Positions 8,532 to 19,316 of a stretch of DNA of 64,000 bases are shown one piece after another (the stretch's first letter is position 1; each line of letters begins with the position of its first letter). Source of the stretch: RH-AL1 sp965198715 (GTDB lineage: Bacteria; Pseudomonadota; Alphaproteobacteria; Rhizobiales; Beijerinckiaceae); contig CBDAPV010000001.1 of NCBI GenBank assembly GCA_965198715.1, positions 1 through 64,000 on the forward strand, in the 5' to 3' direction. Position numbers and translations under genes: made by a program. The notes beneath the pieces are model-generated. The model was not told the origin of the DNA and did no database searches. It saw nothing but the letters and a program-made list of their open reading frames with translations.

Positions 8532-9829
8532 TTGGCGCTCGCACTCTTGTCGTCGGGTACACGGTCCTTGTCCGGCGCTGCCGCAGGCTTGCCTGGTGGA
8601 TCGACGGCCTTGCCGTCGACCTTGCCCGAAGCATCGACGACCTTGCCGTCGACCTTGCCGACCTTAACCTCATCGCCGGTCTCGACCGAGTCCGAGGGGC
8701 TCACGATCACCCTATCGGTGAGCTTCAGCCCCGAGCCGACCTCGATCTGGCTGCCGGTGTCGAGCAGGATGGTCACCTTCTTGAGGACCACCTTGCCGTC
8801 TTCGACGAGCGCCACCTCTGGCGCCTTGTCGCGGAAGATCATCGCGCTCGATGGGATCACCAGCTTGTCGGGATCGAGCGGCAGCTCGAACTTGGCCTGG
8901 GCGTAGGCGCCCGGCGTCAGCTGCCCGTCGGGATTGGGGAAGATCGCCTCGACCGTCAGCGCGCGAGCGGTCTGCGAGATCGCATCCGACGTGGTCTCGA
9001 GTGTCCCCGTGAAGGACTTGTCCGTGAACTGCGGCAGCTTCAACGCGACCGGCATGCCCTTCTTCATGTGCGCGGTATAGACCTGGGGCACGCGGACGTA
9101 GACGCGCATCTGCTTGGTCGCCGCGATCTCGAACAGCGGCTTGGCACTCTGGTTGTTGGCGGAGACGAGCGCGCCGACATCGATGTTGCGCTGCGTGACG
9201 GTGCCGTCGAACGGGGCGACGATGTCCTTGAAGTTCTCCATCGCCTTGACACGGTCGAGGTTGGCCTGCGACGCCGAGACCTCGGCCTTGCGAGCGCTGG
9301 CGTCGCCCGCCTTCTCGTCGGAGGTCTGCTGCGACACCGCCTGGGAGGTGCGCAGCGCCTTCCAGCGGTCGGCGGTGAGCATCGCGAGGTTGTAGTCGGC
9401 CTGGGCCTTGCCGAGCTCGCCCTTGGCCTGCTCGTAGCGCTGGTCGAGGTCGGGCGTGTCAATGCGAGCGAGGATGTCGCCGGTCTTCACGTGCGCGCCG
9501 ATGTCGAAATACCACATGCGCACGTAGCCATCGACGCGGGAGTGGATCGGCGCAGTGTAGAAGGCCTCGACGTCGGCCGGGAGCGTCAGGCTCTGGTTTT
9601 CGGTGGCCTTCTGCGGCGTCACCAGGTTGACGGTGGGCACGGCCTGCTCGTTGGTCCAGGTGGCGAGCCGTGCGTCGCTCTTGCTGCGGTCGGTGATGCC
9701 GATAAAGGCGAGGGCGCCGAACAGTACCGCCGCGCCGAGCAGCCAGCGGCCGACCTTCGGCCGGCGCCTGCGCGGGGCAGCCTCGGGTCGATCGTTTTGG
9801 GGCCGGATCTCTTCTCGTGACGATGTCAT
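8528..9829 (-). CDS. RND efflux periplasmic adaptor (membrane fusion protein)
   Basis: A 433-residue HlyD/AcrA-type adaptor. It has an N-terminal basic segment and inner-membrane anchor (GRWLLGAAVLFGALAFIGI, about residues 27-45), a lipoyl half (IHSRVDGYVRMWYFDIGAHV), an alpha-helical hairpin rich in A/K/E, the second lipoyl half (IVAPFDGTVTQRNIDVGALV), then beta-barrel and membrane-proximal domains. The C-terminus adds a low-complexity tail with a repeated V-D-G-K-V/A-V-D unit and ends in charged residues. It bridges the permease at 9847-13029 and the outer-membrane factor at 7053-8531. Confidence 0.93.
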   Translation of the reverse strand: MTSSREEIRPQNDRPEAAPRRRRPKVGRWLLGAAVLFGALAFIGITDRSKSDARLATWTNEQAVPTVNLVTPQKATENQSLTLPADVEAFYTAPIHSRVDGYVRMWYFDIGAHVKTGDILARIDTPDLDQRYEQAKGELGKAQADYNLAMLTADRWKALRTSQAVSQQTSDEKAGDASARKAEVSASQANLDRVKAMENFKDIVAPFDGTVTQRNIDVGALVSANNQSAKPLFEIAATKQMRVYVRVPQVYTAHMKKGMPVALKLPQFTDKSFTGTLETTSDAISQTARALTVEAIFPNPDGQLTPGAYAQAKFELPLDPDKLVIPSSAMIFRDKAPEVALVEDGKVVLKKVTILLDTGSQIEVGSGLKLTDRVIVSPSDSVETGDEVKVGKVDGKVVDASGKVDGKAVDPPGKPAAAPDKDRVPDDKSASAK

Positions 9830-9846
9830 GGGATGGGTCCGGGACT

Positions 9847-12800
9847 TTACGCGTGGGTCGCCACGGCGGCAGCAGGCTCGGCTACGGGCGTCGCCCGCTC
9901 ATGCCCCCGCATATGCACCATTTTGAAGACGACGGGAACGAACAACAGGGTGGCAATGGTCGCGCAGATCAGGCCGCCGATCACGGCGCGGCCGAGCGGC
10001 GCGTTCTGCTCGGCGCTCATCGCCATCGGCGCCATTCCGATGATCATGGCAAGTGCCGTCATCAGCACCGGTCGGAAACGGGTGAAGCCGGCCTCCACCG
10101 CCGCCTCGAGGCCGTTCATGCCCTCGGCCATCTTCTCGCGGGCGAAGGACACGACGAGGATCGAATTGGCGGTGGCCACGCCCATGCACATGATCGCGCC
10201 GGTGAGCGCCGGCACCGAAAGCGTGGTGTGGGTGAGGAACAGGAACCAGACGATGCCGGCGAGCGCGGCGGGCAGCGCCGAGACGATCACGAAGGGGTCG
10301 ACCCACGACTGGAAGTTGACGACGATAAGCATGTAGATCAGCACCACCGCCAGCGCGAGGCCGACGTAGAGCTGGTCGTAGGCCGCGGTCATCGTCGTGA
10401 CCTGACCGCGCAGCTTGACGGTGGAGCCGGCCGGCACGTCCCTCGCGGTCTCGTCGAGAATCTTCTGAATGTCGCCGGCCACGGCGCCAAGATCGCGCTC
10501 GTGCGTGGTCGAATAGATGTCGACGACCGGCTGCACGTTGTAATGCGAGACCACCGCCGGCGTGGTGGTGCGCGTCGTGGTCGCGACGCCGCCTAATGGC
10601 ATGGTGCCGTTCTTGCCGTCGACCTGCATGTTGGCGAGATCGCTCATCGAATCGATCCAGTATTGCGGGGTCTGCACCACGATCGGGTAGCTGACGCCAT
10701 TCTTCGGGTTGAGCCAGAAGGTCGGGTTGGTCTGCAGGCTGCCGGCGAGGTTGACCTGCATGTTGCGGGTGACGTTCTGCTCGGTCAGGCCGATCTGGTT
10801 GGCGAGCGAACGATCGACGTCGACGTTCAGCGTCGGGTTGTTGAACACCTGCTGGATGCGCGCGTCGGCGACGCCGGGCACGCGGGCGATCCTGCGGTAG
10901 ATCATCTCGGCGTAGGCGCGGTTCTGCGCCGTCTTGTTGCCGATGACCTGCACGTCGATGGGCGCCGGCAGGCCGAAGTTCAGGATCTGGCTGACGATGT
11001 CGGCCGGCAGGAAGGCGAAGGTGCTGCCGGGGAACTCGCGCGGCAGCCGCTCACGCAGCGTGCGGACGTAATCGTCGGTACGGCTCACCGCATCGTCGTC
11101 CAGCGTGATCAGGATGTCGGTGTCGATGACGCCGATAGTGCCGGAATTGCCGTAGGCGACGTTGATGCCGGAAATCGGCATGCCGATGTTGTCGACGATC
11201 GTCTGGATGTCCTGCTTGGGAATCACCCGATGGACCGCCAGCTCGACGTTGTCGATCTCCTTGGCGACCTCCTCGATGCGCGTGCCGGTGGGTGCCCGCA
11301 CGTGCAACTTGATCTGCGCCGATTCCGTCTTCGGGAAGAAGTTCTGGCCGAGGAACGGCACCAGGCCGAACGACACCACGACCACGGCGAGGAAGCCGAG
11401 CACGAAGATCCGGCTCGAGCCGATCGCCATGTCGAGCAGCGTGCGGTAACCATCGCGAAGCTTCTCGAACTGGCGCTCGAAGCCGCGCTGGAACTTGACC
11501 AGCGGGTTGCGCGTCGGCGGCAGCGGCGTGCCGTGCGGGTGCGCCTGCACGTTGGCCAGCAGGTAGTTGGCGAGCGTCGGCACCAGGGTGCGAGACAGGA
11601 TGTAGGAGCCGACGAGCGCGAAGATCACCGCCTCGGCAAGCGGCTTGAAGAGGTAGCCAGAGACGCCGCCGAGCCCGAACATCGGCACGAAGACGATGCA
11701 GATCGCCAGAAGCGAGACGGTCGCCGGCACCACGATCTGGCGGGCGCCGTCCATGATCGCCGTCTCGATGTCCTTGCCGTGCTCCAGGTGCCAATTGATG
11801 TTCTCGATGGTCACGGTGCCGTCGTCGACGAGGATGCCGACGGCGAGCGCCAGGCCGCCGAGCGTCATGACGTTGATGGTCTCGCCGAGCACCGACAGCA
11901 CCGTGACGCTGAACAGGATCGCCAGCGGGATCGAGATCATGATGATCAGCGTCGAGCGCCAGCTGCCGAGGAAGACCAGGATCATCAGGCCGGTGAGCGT
12001 GGCGGCGATCACGCCCTCGCGCATGACGCCGGTCACGGCGTCGTTGACGAAGGCCGACTGGTCGCCGACGGCGGTGAGCTCGAGGCTCTTGGGCAGGCCG
12101 GCGCGAATCTGCGGCAGCAGCGCCTTGACGCCGTTGATGACGTCGAGCGTCGAGGCCGAGCCCGCCTTCTGGATGGTCATCAGCACGGCCTTGGAGCCAT
12201 CGACGCGCACGATGTTGATCTGCGGCGGCGAGCCATCGTGCACGAAGGCGACGTCGCGGATGTAGACCACCGTGCCGTCGACGCTCTTGATGGGCAGGTC
12301 GTTGAGCTTGTCGATCGCCTCCGGCGCGTCGTTCAGGTTGATCACGTACTCGTCGCGACCGATCTTCTCCGTGCCGACGGGGGTGATCAGGTTCTCCTGC
12401 GCCAGCGCGTTGACGACGTCGGAGGCCGAGACGTGGTAGGATTGCAGCTTGACCGGGTTGAGGTCGACGCTGACCTGCTTGACCTTGCCGCCGTAAGGGG
12501 ACGGCACGGCGGCGCCGGCGACGGTGGCGAGCTGCGGGCGGATGAAGTTCTGCGCGTAGTCGGCAAGCTGCGCCTGGCTCAGGCTGGAGCTCGACAGCGC
12601 CAGCTGCAGGATCGGCACGGACGAGGCATTGAAGAGCAGCACGTAGGGTGGCGTCACGCCCTGGGGCAGCAGCTTCAGCACCGTCTGCGACGCCGCCGTG
12701 ATCTGGGCGATCGCCGTGTTGATGTTGACGCTGGGCTGGAAGAACACCTTGACGACGCCGTAGCCCGACAGCGATTGCGACTCGATGTGCTGGATGTCGT

Positions 12801-13029
12801 TGACCTGCGAGCTGAGCGTGCGCTCGTAGTAATAGACGATGCGTCCCGACATCTCCTCCGGCGGCAGGCCGTTGTAGGTCCATACCGCGGCGACGACGGG
12901 GATGCCGATGTTGGGGAAGATATCCGTCGGCGTCCTGAACCAGGACATGACCCCGAAAATCAGGATCAGCATCGCCATGACCACGAAGGTGTAGGGCCGC
13001 GACAGGGCGACGCGAACGATGGCGAGCAT
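9847..13029 (-). CDS. RND efflux permease (AcrB/AcrF superfamily)
   Basis: A 1060-residue inner-membrane proton/drug antiporter of full RND length: TM1 at about residues 11-31, a large periplasmic porter loop, TM2-6, a second loop and TM7-12. The TM4 motif GILVDDGTVTIENI holds the paired aspartates of the proton relay. The N-terminal FRTPTDIFPNIGIPVVAAVW resembles hydrophobe/amphiphile exporters rather than heavy-metal exporters. It is first in a three-gene leftward operon (permease, adaptor, outer-membrane factor). A two-component system lies directly upstream in the same direction and probably controls it. Confidence 0.94.
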   Translation of the reverse strand: MLAIVRVALSRPYTFVVMAMLILIFGVMSWFRTPTDIFPNIGIPVVAAVWTYNGLPPEEMSGRIVYYYERTLSSQVNDIQHIESQSLSGYGVVKVFFQPSVNINTAIAQITAASQTVLKLLPQGVTPPYVLLFNASSVPILQLALSSSSLSQAQLADYAQNFIRPQLATVAGAAVPSPYGGKVKQVSVDLNPVKLQSYHVSASDVVNALAQENLITPVGTEKIGRDEYVINLNDAPEAIDKLNDLPIKSVDGTVVYIRDVAFVHDGSPPQINIVRVDGSKAVLMTIQKAGSASTLDVINGVKALLPQIRAGLPKSLELTAVGDQSAFVNDAVTGVMREGVIAATLTGLMILVFLGSWRSTLIIMISIPLAILFSVTVLSVLGETINVMTLGGLALAVGILVDDGTVTIENINWHLEHGKDIETAIMDGARQIVVPATVSLLAICIVFVPMFGLGGVSGYLFKPLAEAVIFALVGSYILSRTLVPTLANYLLANVQAHPHGTPLPPTRNPLVKFQRGFERQFEKLRDGYRTLLDMAIGSSRIFVLGFLAVVVVSFGLVPFLGQNFFPKTESAQIKLHVRAPTGTRIEEVAKEIDNVELAVHRVIPKQDIQTIVDNIGMPISGINVAYGNSGTIGVIDTDILITLDDDAVSRTDDYVRTLRERLPREFPGSTFAFLPADIVSQILNFGLPAPIDVQVIGNKTAQNRAYAEMIYRRIARVPGVADARIQQVFNNPTLNVDVDRSLANQIGLTEQNVTRNMQVNLAGSLQTNPTFWLNPKNGVSYPIVVQTPQYWIDSMSDLANMQVDGKNGTMPLGGVATTTRTTTPAVVSHYNVQPVVDIYSTTHERDLGAVAGDIQKILDETARDVPAGSTVKLRGQVTTMTAAYDQLYVGLALAVVLIYMLIVVNFQSWVDPFVIVSALPAALAGIVWFLFLTHTTLSVPALTGAIMCMGVATANSILVVSFAREKMAEGMNGLEAAVEAGFTRFRPVLMTALAMIIGMAPMAMSAEQNAPLGRAVIGGLICATIATLLFVPVVFKMVHMRGHERATPVAEPAAAVATHA

Positions 13030-13064
13030 GGGCCGGACCGGTTCCCTTCAGCCGTTACGGATCA

Positions 13065-13085
13065 CATCGATCGGCTGGATCGATG
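13065..13085. promoter_or_regulatory. Perfect 8-bp dyad upstream of the efflux operon
   Basis: CATCGATC at 13065-13072 and GATCGATG at 13078-13085 are exact inverted arms around GGCTG. The dyad lies 36 bp upstream of the permease start, in the 188-bp gap after the histidine-kinase gene. It is a candidate operator. OmpR-type regulators usually bind direct repeats, so a different repressor is also possible. Confidence 0.35.
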
Positions 13086-13217
13086 CCGGGTCTGCTGCCT
13101 GACTAAAGCGGCAGTATCGCGCCGCCGCAAGCGCGGGCGAACGGGACGCGCAGCGCGTGTCATCGAAGCAACGCCATGTCTATCCCGGATGGCGGAGACC
13201 TACCATTAAACTCGGCT

Positions 13218-14590
<1,373 letters not shown>

Positions 14591-14594
<4 letters not shown>

Positions 14595-15301
14595 CGCTCC
14601 CCGGCCTCGAGCCGGAAGCCGAGGCCGCGCACGCTGGCGATGAGGCGCGGCTCGCCCTCGACCTCGATCTTGCGGCGCAGATTGCCGACGTGGACGTCGA
14701 CGACGTTGGTGTGCGTGGTCAGCCGATAGTGCCACACGTCCTCGAGCAGCATGGCGCGGGTCACCACCATGCCGGCGTGGCGCATCAGGTACTCGAGCAG
14801 GGCGAACTCGCGGGGCAGCAGGGCGACGGCCCGGCCCTCGCGCGTCACGGTTCGTGCGATCAGGTCCATGACGAGCGGACCCGCGGCCAGGGTGGTGCGC
14901 GGCTCGGCCTGGGCGCGCCGCCGCAGCGCCTCGACGCGGGCGATCAGCTCGCCCATGGCGAAGGGCTTGACGAGGTAGTCGTCGCCGCCGGCCTTGAGGC
15001 CGCGGATGCGGTCGTCGACGCTGGCCAGCGAGGAGACGACCAGCACCGGGGTCTTGTCGCCGTTCGCGCGCATGCCGGCGAGGAGGTCGAGGCTGTCGCG
15101 GCCCCACACCAGACGGTCGAGGATCAGGACGGCGACGCGCCGCTCTTGCAGCGCCAGCAACGCGTCCTCGTCGACGAGGCGCGCCACGGCCTGGCGCTCC
15201 TGCGCGAAGGCGGCGACGATCTCGCCGGCGAGCGCGTCGTCATCCTCGTAGAGGAAGATCCCGCCATCAGTCGCATCCCTGTCGCCCACACCCAACACCA
15301 C
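14591..15301 (-). CDS. OmpR/PhoB-family response regulator
   Basis: A 236-residue protein with an N-terminal receiver domain (acidic pocket YEDDDAL, phospho-acceptor aspartate in AVLILDRLVWG, conserved lysine in DDYLVKPF) and a C-terminal winged-helix DNA-binding domain (LPREFALLEYLMRHAG, then VDVHVGNLRRKI and SVRGLGFRL). It overlaps the kinase gene by four bases. The start given is a GTG at 15301; a slightly shorter start is possible because no strong ribosome-binding site decides it. It is the probable regulator of the downstream RND pump. Confidence 0.92.
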
Positions 15302-15535
15302 TCCGCCGATCCTCGCGCGCCTCTGGGCTTGCGCCCGCTCACGATCGTGTCAACAGCGTCGATCCTTACCCCGAACGGACGCCACCGGGCGGAACGAGCA
15401 GGCCGCCGCACCTGTTCTCGCGATGCCGTCGTGCCGAAGAGAGAGATGGTCGTGGAGCGCGAGGCGAGATGTCTCGCCTTCTCCTGTTCGGTTCGCACCC
15501 ATGTGTTGCAGACGACGAAGAAGGAAAGCCATGCC

Positions 15536-15895
15536 ATGACGCGCTTGTATTTCTTGGCCGGAGCGGCGGCTCTGGGCCTGTGCACGCCCGTCGCGGCGGC
15601 CCCGTTTCACCACCATCACGGCTACGCCATGCATCACGGTTACGGCACGGCTATTGCCGCTCGTCATGGGCGTGGCCGCGCCTACGACGAGCGCGTGGTC
15701 CACGCCAGCCAGGAGCCGCTCGGCAGCGGGCAGGTCAACCCTTACGCCAACTACAACGGCCCGGGCAGCGCCGTGCTGAACGCGACAGTGCGTGCGGCCG
15801 GCGAGCCGGGCATGACCCTCGAGCTGGCGCCCGACGCCAAGGAGACCGCGACCGGCGGTCCGGTCGGCGGCCCGCCCGGCTTTGACGGTTCGTAA
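15536..15895 (+). CDS. Small secreted histidine-rich protein
   Basis: A 119-residue protein with a signal peptide (YFLAGAAALGLCTPVAAA, cleavage after AAA near residue 22) followed by a histidine-rich segment FHHHHGYAMHHGYG and a low-complexity tail. The histidine run suggests metal binding, but no family is recognised. The start at 15536 has AAGGAAAG upstream; an ATG five bases earlier is out of frame. A strong hairpin terminator follows the stop codon. It is divergent from the response-regulator gene. Confidence 0.7.
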   Translation: MTRLYFLAGAAALGLCTPVAAAPFHHHHGYAMHHGYGTAIAARHGRGRAYDERVVHASQEPLGSGQVNPYANYNGPGSAVLNATVRAAGEPGMTLELAPDAKETATGGPVGGPPGFDGS

Positions 15896-15920
15896 GAGCC
15901 GGAGGCGGGACCAAAGAAAT

Positions 15921-15954
15921 GGCCGCGAAGCAGAAGCTTCGCGGCCTTTTCTTT
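15921..15954. terminator. Intrinsic terminator between convergent genes
   Basis: An 11-bp perfect stem, GGCCGCGAAGC at 15921-15931 with GCTTCGCGGCC at 15936-15946, a 4-base loop AGAA, then TTTTCTTT. It lies 26 bp after the stop of the rightward gene and 35 bp before the stop of the leftward porin gene. AAAGAAA on the left side means it could also work in reverse. Confidence 0.9.
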
Positions 15955-15988
15955 AACCTCCAGCCCGTCAACGGACCGGCGAACCGCC

Positions 15989-17725
15989 TTACTGGAAGGG
16001 GTAGTAGCGGAACGAGGTCAGGATGGTGTTTTCGTTGGCGCGGGCGGCGACCAGCGGCGCGGCGGCCGTGGCGATACCATTGGTGTTCGAAGTGCCGGCG
16101 AACAAGAAGCGCTCGGTGTAGGAGTACTGGACGCCGACGCGGACCTCGCCAAAAGAGCCCTTGTAGAGCTTGTCCCACAATCCGCCAGTGAACTGCACCA
16201 CACGGTGGGTAGCACCTTGACAGGTGCCGCCTTCGACGTTGCAACCGTAGTTGTTCACACCACCCGTCGCCCCATAGCCAACCGTCACACCGCCGGCGCT
16301 TGCAGTCGAGAAGGTCCGGTTGACCTGCTCGAAGCCGGCGAAGCCGTAGAGGTCGATCGAGGGGGTGATGTGGGCGATGACGCCGGCCAGAGCGCTGGCC
16401 GCGCCGACGGCGTGCAGCCGGCCATCGGCCTCGATGGTGGCGTCAGGCAGACCGTTCGTCGAGGCGTAGCGGCCGAGACCGCGACCGACCAGGCCCTGGG
16501 CCTGGAAATCGAGGCGCTTGGGCAGGATGGGCGCGATGAAACCGGCACCGACACCGTAGCCGGTCGTGTCGTGGTTTGTGGAGAACGGGTAACCGGCCGT
16601 TGCGGTCGCGACGCCGACGTTCGTGTTGTTGTAGATGTCGCGGTAAATGCCGGTGACTTCGAGATGGATGTCGCGATCGGCAAAGCGCGCCTCGTAGGCG
16701 GCCTTGGCGAGAACGTCGGGAATTTTGTTGAAGGTCAGGTTCTCATTGAGACCGGCCTGTCCGAGGTTCGGTGCGCCAGTCGCTGTCTGGCAGGTCGCGG
16801 TCTGATTGACGCCACCCAGCACGTTGACGCTGTTGGCTGCGATCGTTGCGCCGCTATTGCTCACGGTCGTGCCGCAGCCATTGAGGTTGGCGGAGCCGCC
16901 CTGCTCCAAGCTGACCGCCAGCCAGAGCTTCTTGTTGAAGTCCTTGGTCAGACGGATCTGCGGGAGACGGGCGTATTCGAAGCCCGGAATATACGCCGGA
17001 TCGATCTGCGGCGGCGTCACTTCGTTACGTGGCGTAATGCCCTTCGAATTCAGCGTAACCAGCGACCATTCCTGGCCGGCCAGCACGTGCATGCCGTACT
17101 CGTTGTTGTCGAGGGTCGCGTAGAGGTGACGGATACGCGGCACGTAGCTGTCGGTCTGATTGTAGTTCGACGTCGTACCGGCGCCGAGGAAGTCGAGCTC
17201 GGCGTAGCCTGAGACTAGGTAGTTAGGCGTGATCGGCGCCTCGATCAACAGCGCCGGACGAGTCTGGCGCGCCTCGAAGCGGCTCTCGGCGACGTGAGCG
17301 GCCACGTTGTTGTTGGTCGGAACGCCGCCGAAAGCGCTGGTTAGGCCGGCCTGCTCGGAGCGGGTGCGGTTGGCCGTTTCCATCGAGATGAAGCCGCCGG
17401 GGGTGATGGTGAGCGCGCCGAACTGCATCTTCTTGTCGGCGGTGACAAACACCGGAGTCGCGCCCGGCGGAATGGCGGTGAGCGGGCTCGGCGGCGGCAG
17501 CACGTAGCCCTTCTCGGGAGTGCGGGCGACACGGACGGCCTTGCGGCTCTCGGCGCGGTTCTGCGAGATCGCGCCCTTCATGGCGCGGATCTGAGACTTC
17601 AGTTCGGCGATTTCCTTAGCGAGTTCATTGTTCGAGGTCTCGGCATGCAACGCCGAAGCTGAAACGGTTAGCAGAAGCGTGGCCGCGAAGCCTGCTGTGT
17701 ACTTGCGGAAGCGATTGCCTGTCAC
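15989..17725 (-). CDS. Outer-membrane porin-like beta-barrel protein with N-terminal coiled coil
   Basis: A 578-residue secreted protein. The signal peptide is FAATLLLTVSASALHA; a short coiled coil follows (LAKEIAELKSQIRAMKGAI, about residues 35-55), then a proline-rich linker, then a long run of alternating beta-strands ending in FRYYPFQ, close to the terminal aromatic residue typical of outer-membrane barrels. The layout resembles DcaP-like trimeric porins, whose coiled coil trimerises in the periplasm. The GTG at 17725 is chosen because GGGGA lies just upstream and it leads directly into the signal peptide. Solute unknown. Confidence 0.75.
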   Translation of the reverse strand: MTGNRFRKYTAGFAATLLLTVSASALHAETSNNELAKEIAELKSQIRAMKGAISQNRAESRKAVRVARTPEKGYVLPPPSPLTAIPPGATPVFVTADKKMQFGALTITPGGFISMETANRTRSEQAGLTSAFGGVPTNNNVAAHVAESRFEARQTRPALLIEAPITPNYLVSGYAELDFLGAGTTSNYNQTDSYVPRIRHLYATLDNNEYGMHVLAGQEWSLVTLNSKGITPRNEVTPPQIDPAYIPGFEYARLPQIRLTKDFNKKLWLAVSLEQGGSANLNGCGTTVSNSGATIAANSVNVLGGVNQTATCQTATGAPNLGQAGLNENLTFNKIPDVLAKAAYEARFADRDIHLEVTGIYRDIYNNTNVGVATATAGYPFSTNHDTTGYGVGAGFIAPILPKRLDFQAQGLVGRGLGRYASTNGLPDATIEADGRLHAVGAASALAGVIAHITPSIDLYGFAGFEQVNRTFSTASAGGVTVGYGATGGVNNYGCNVEGGTCQGATHRVVQFTGGLWDKLYKGSFGEVRVGVQYSYTERFLFAGTSNTNGIATAAAPLVAARANENTILTSFRYYPFQ

Positions 17726-18054
17726 TGTATCCCCCAGAAACGTCAGGCGACTGCCCCCAGTCGCTGCCATCCCCACCGCTATAGCGCCACGACGGCGCCA
17801 GGGGGATGACATAATCGCCTCACAGCGGAGGAACCCTTTGCTCCCAAAAATAAGGCTCAGAGAAAGTCAAAGAAAAAGTCTTTTTTTTACAGCGCCTTAG
17901 GCTCTCACGTCGCGATACACATTGGCTCGCCCACAATCATCCCTTTCGATCATCATATGAGAGCGTGGCAATGAAGCCACAATCACCGCGCGCCGCTGTC
18001 ATATTCTCTTCGCATTTGGATCAAGTTGTCGTAACTCTCCGGCCTCGACGCCGA
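17726..18054. other. 329-bp gap upstream of the porin gene
   Basis: No gene seen. The centre (about 17840-17895) is unusually A/T-rich for this genome, with runs of A and an eight-T tract, and probably holds the porin promoter on the minus strand. The rest borders the 3' end of ispE. Confidence 0.4.
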
Positions 18055-18924
18055 TTACCCCAGCATTACCGCCTTCGCCCACCAGCCGGGATGGACCTTG
18101 GCGATGGCCTGCCGGGCGCGCGAAGCGGCGCGGCAATTGGTGAAGAGGCCGAAGCAGGTGGCGCCGGAGCCCGACATGCGGGCGAGCCGGCAGCCGCGCG
18201 CCGCACCGAGCACGGCGAGGACGTCCGAGACGATGGGCGCCAGCACGCAGGCGGCGTCCTCCATGTCGTTGCGCCCGCGCTTGAGGGCGGCGATGATCGT
18301 CTCCGCCGGCTCGCCGCCCGAGATCTCTGCATGCGCCGAGGCCATGTTGGTCCAGCCGGGCTCGAGCCCCATGCGGGCGAACACCGACTTCGTCTCCAAC
18401 GGCACGCCGGGATTGACCACGAGCGCGGGCAGAGGCGGCAGCGCCAGCGGCGGACCCAGCCTGTCGCCGACGCCACGCATCATCCGCGCGGTGGCGGCAA
18501 GGCACACCGGGATGTCGGCGCCGGTGACGGACGCGGCCTCGACCACGCGGGGATCGTCAATTGAAATCGCGTTGGCGCGCGCGAGCAGCCGCAGCGCCGC
18601 GCCAGCATCCGAGGAGCCGCCGCCGATCCCCGCCGCCACCGGCAGGCGCTTGGAGAGCGTGAAGGCGCCAAGCCGGAGATCCGGCACGCGCGCCGCAAGC
18701 GCGCGGGCGGCGCGCAGCACGAGGTTGTCGTCGGTGATGCCGGCCGCACCTGCCGTCGGGCCTGTGACGACGAGGCCCAGCGCCGGGCCGGGCTCGAGGG
18801 CGAGCGTATCGCCGCTGCGGGTGAACACCACCAGGCTCTCGAGCTCGTGCCAGCCGTCGGCGCGACGCCCGACGATGTGCAGGGTCAGGTTGATCTTGGC
18901 GGGAGCGCATTCGACGAGGGGCAT
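18055..18924 (-). CDS. ispE: 4-diphosphocytidyl-2-C-methyl-D-erythritol kinase
   Basis: A 289-residue GHMP kinase that phosphorylates CDP-methylerythritol in the MEP isoprenoid pathway. The N-terminal CAPAKINLTLHIVGRR carries the catalytic lysine; the glycine-rich ATP loop is PVAAGIGGGSSDAGAALR, with the catalytic aspartate in TGADIPV; the C-terminal RMSGSGATCFGLF is the third GHMP motif. The start at 18924 (MPLVECAPAK) matches family proteins; the frame continues upstream without homology. It stands alone here with no other MEP genes nearby. Confidence 0.95.
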   Translation of the reverse strand: MPLVECAPAKINLTLHIVGRRADGWHELESLVVFTRSGDTLALEPGPALGLVVTGPTAGAAGITDDNLVLRAARALAARVPDLRLGAFTLSKRLPVAAGIGGGSSDAGAALRLLARANAISIDDPRVVEAASVTGADIPVCLAATARMMRGVGDRLGPPLALPPLPALVVNPGVPLETKSVFARMGLEPGWTNMASAHAEISGGEPAETIIAALKRGRNDMEDAACVLAPIVSDVLAVLGAARGCRLARMSGSGATCFGLFTNCRAASRARQAIAKVHPGWWAKAVMLG

Positions 18925-19316
18925 GGAGTTTGGCTTGTAAGGGGTTGCGTCAATCCGGACGCAGCGGAGCCGTCGGTGTGTTCCCACCTCTAGACAAGAG
19001 GCGGGCCTGTCTTTCCAAGGCTCGCCGCAGGCGAGAGCCCGAAACCAAAGACCACCAAGCCGGCCGAACAGGTCGCGGACGAAACGCCCCGCCGCGTTGT
19101 CACAGATCCCGTGCCCGCCTTCGGCGTCCTGGGAAGACGGCGCAGTGTGCATCTGTAGATGCGTAAGTCTCGAAGAGTGGAGCGGATATCCGGAACCGGC
19201 GAGCTTCGCTGGCGAGGGTGAAGCTTACCGGTTCCGGGCTCGGCTATGCCGCCCCGGAATGACGTCCGGTCCAAGACCTAGCGCTAGACGCTATCCCCGC
19301 TTCTCCTCGAAACGCC
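18925..19316. other. 392-bp gap containing a long palindromic element
   Basis: No protein-like frame. The gap separates two leftward genes and should contain the ispE promoter. Its main feature is the nested inverted repeat at 19190-19237. Confidence 0.45.
19190..19237. repeat. Extended nested palindrome (REP-like)
   Basis: CCGGAACCGG at 19190-19199 pairs exactly with CCGGTTCCGG at 19228-19237. Inside, AGCTTC at 19202-19207 pairs with GAAGCT at 19220-19225, leaving a 12-base loop. The structure is symmetric with no T-tract, so it looks like a repeat element or structured RNA rather than a terminator. A weaker element of similar design is at 23123-23169. Confidence 0.6.

Noticed and set aside
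10663..13209. A very long open frame on the plus strand opposite the RND permease gene
   Set aside because: It is in exact antisense to a well-supported permease, is rich in R/H/D/V as expected from reversed GC-rich codons, and has no domain features.
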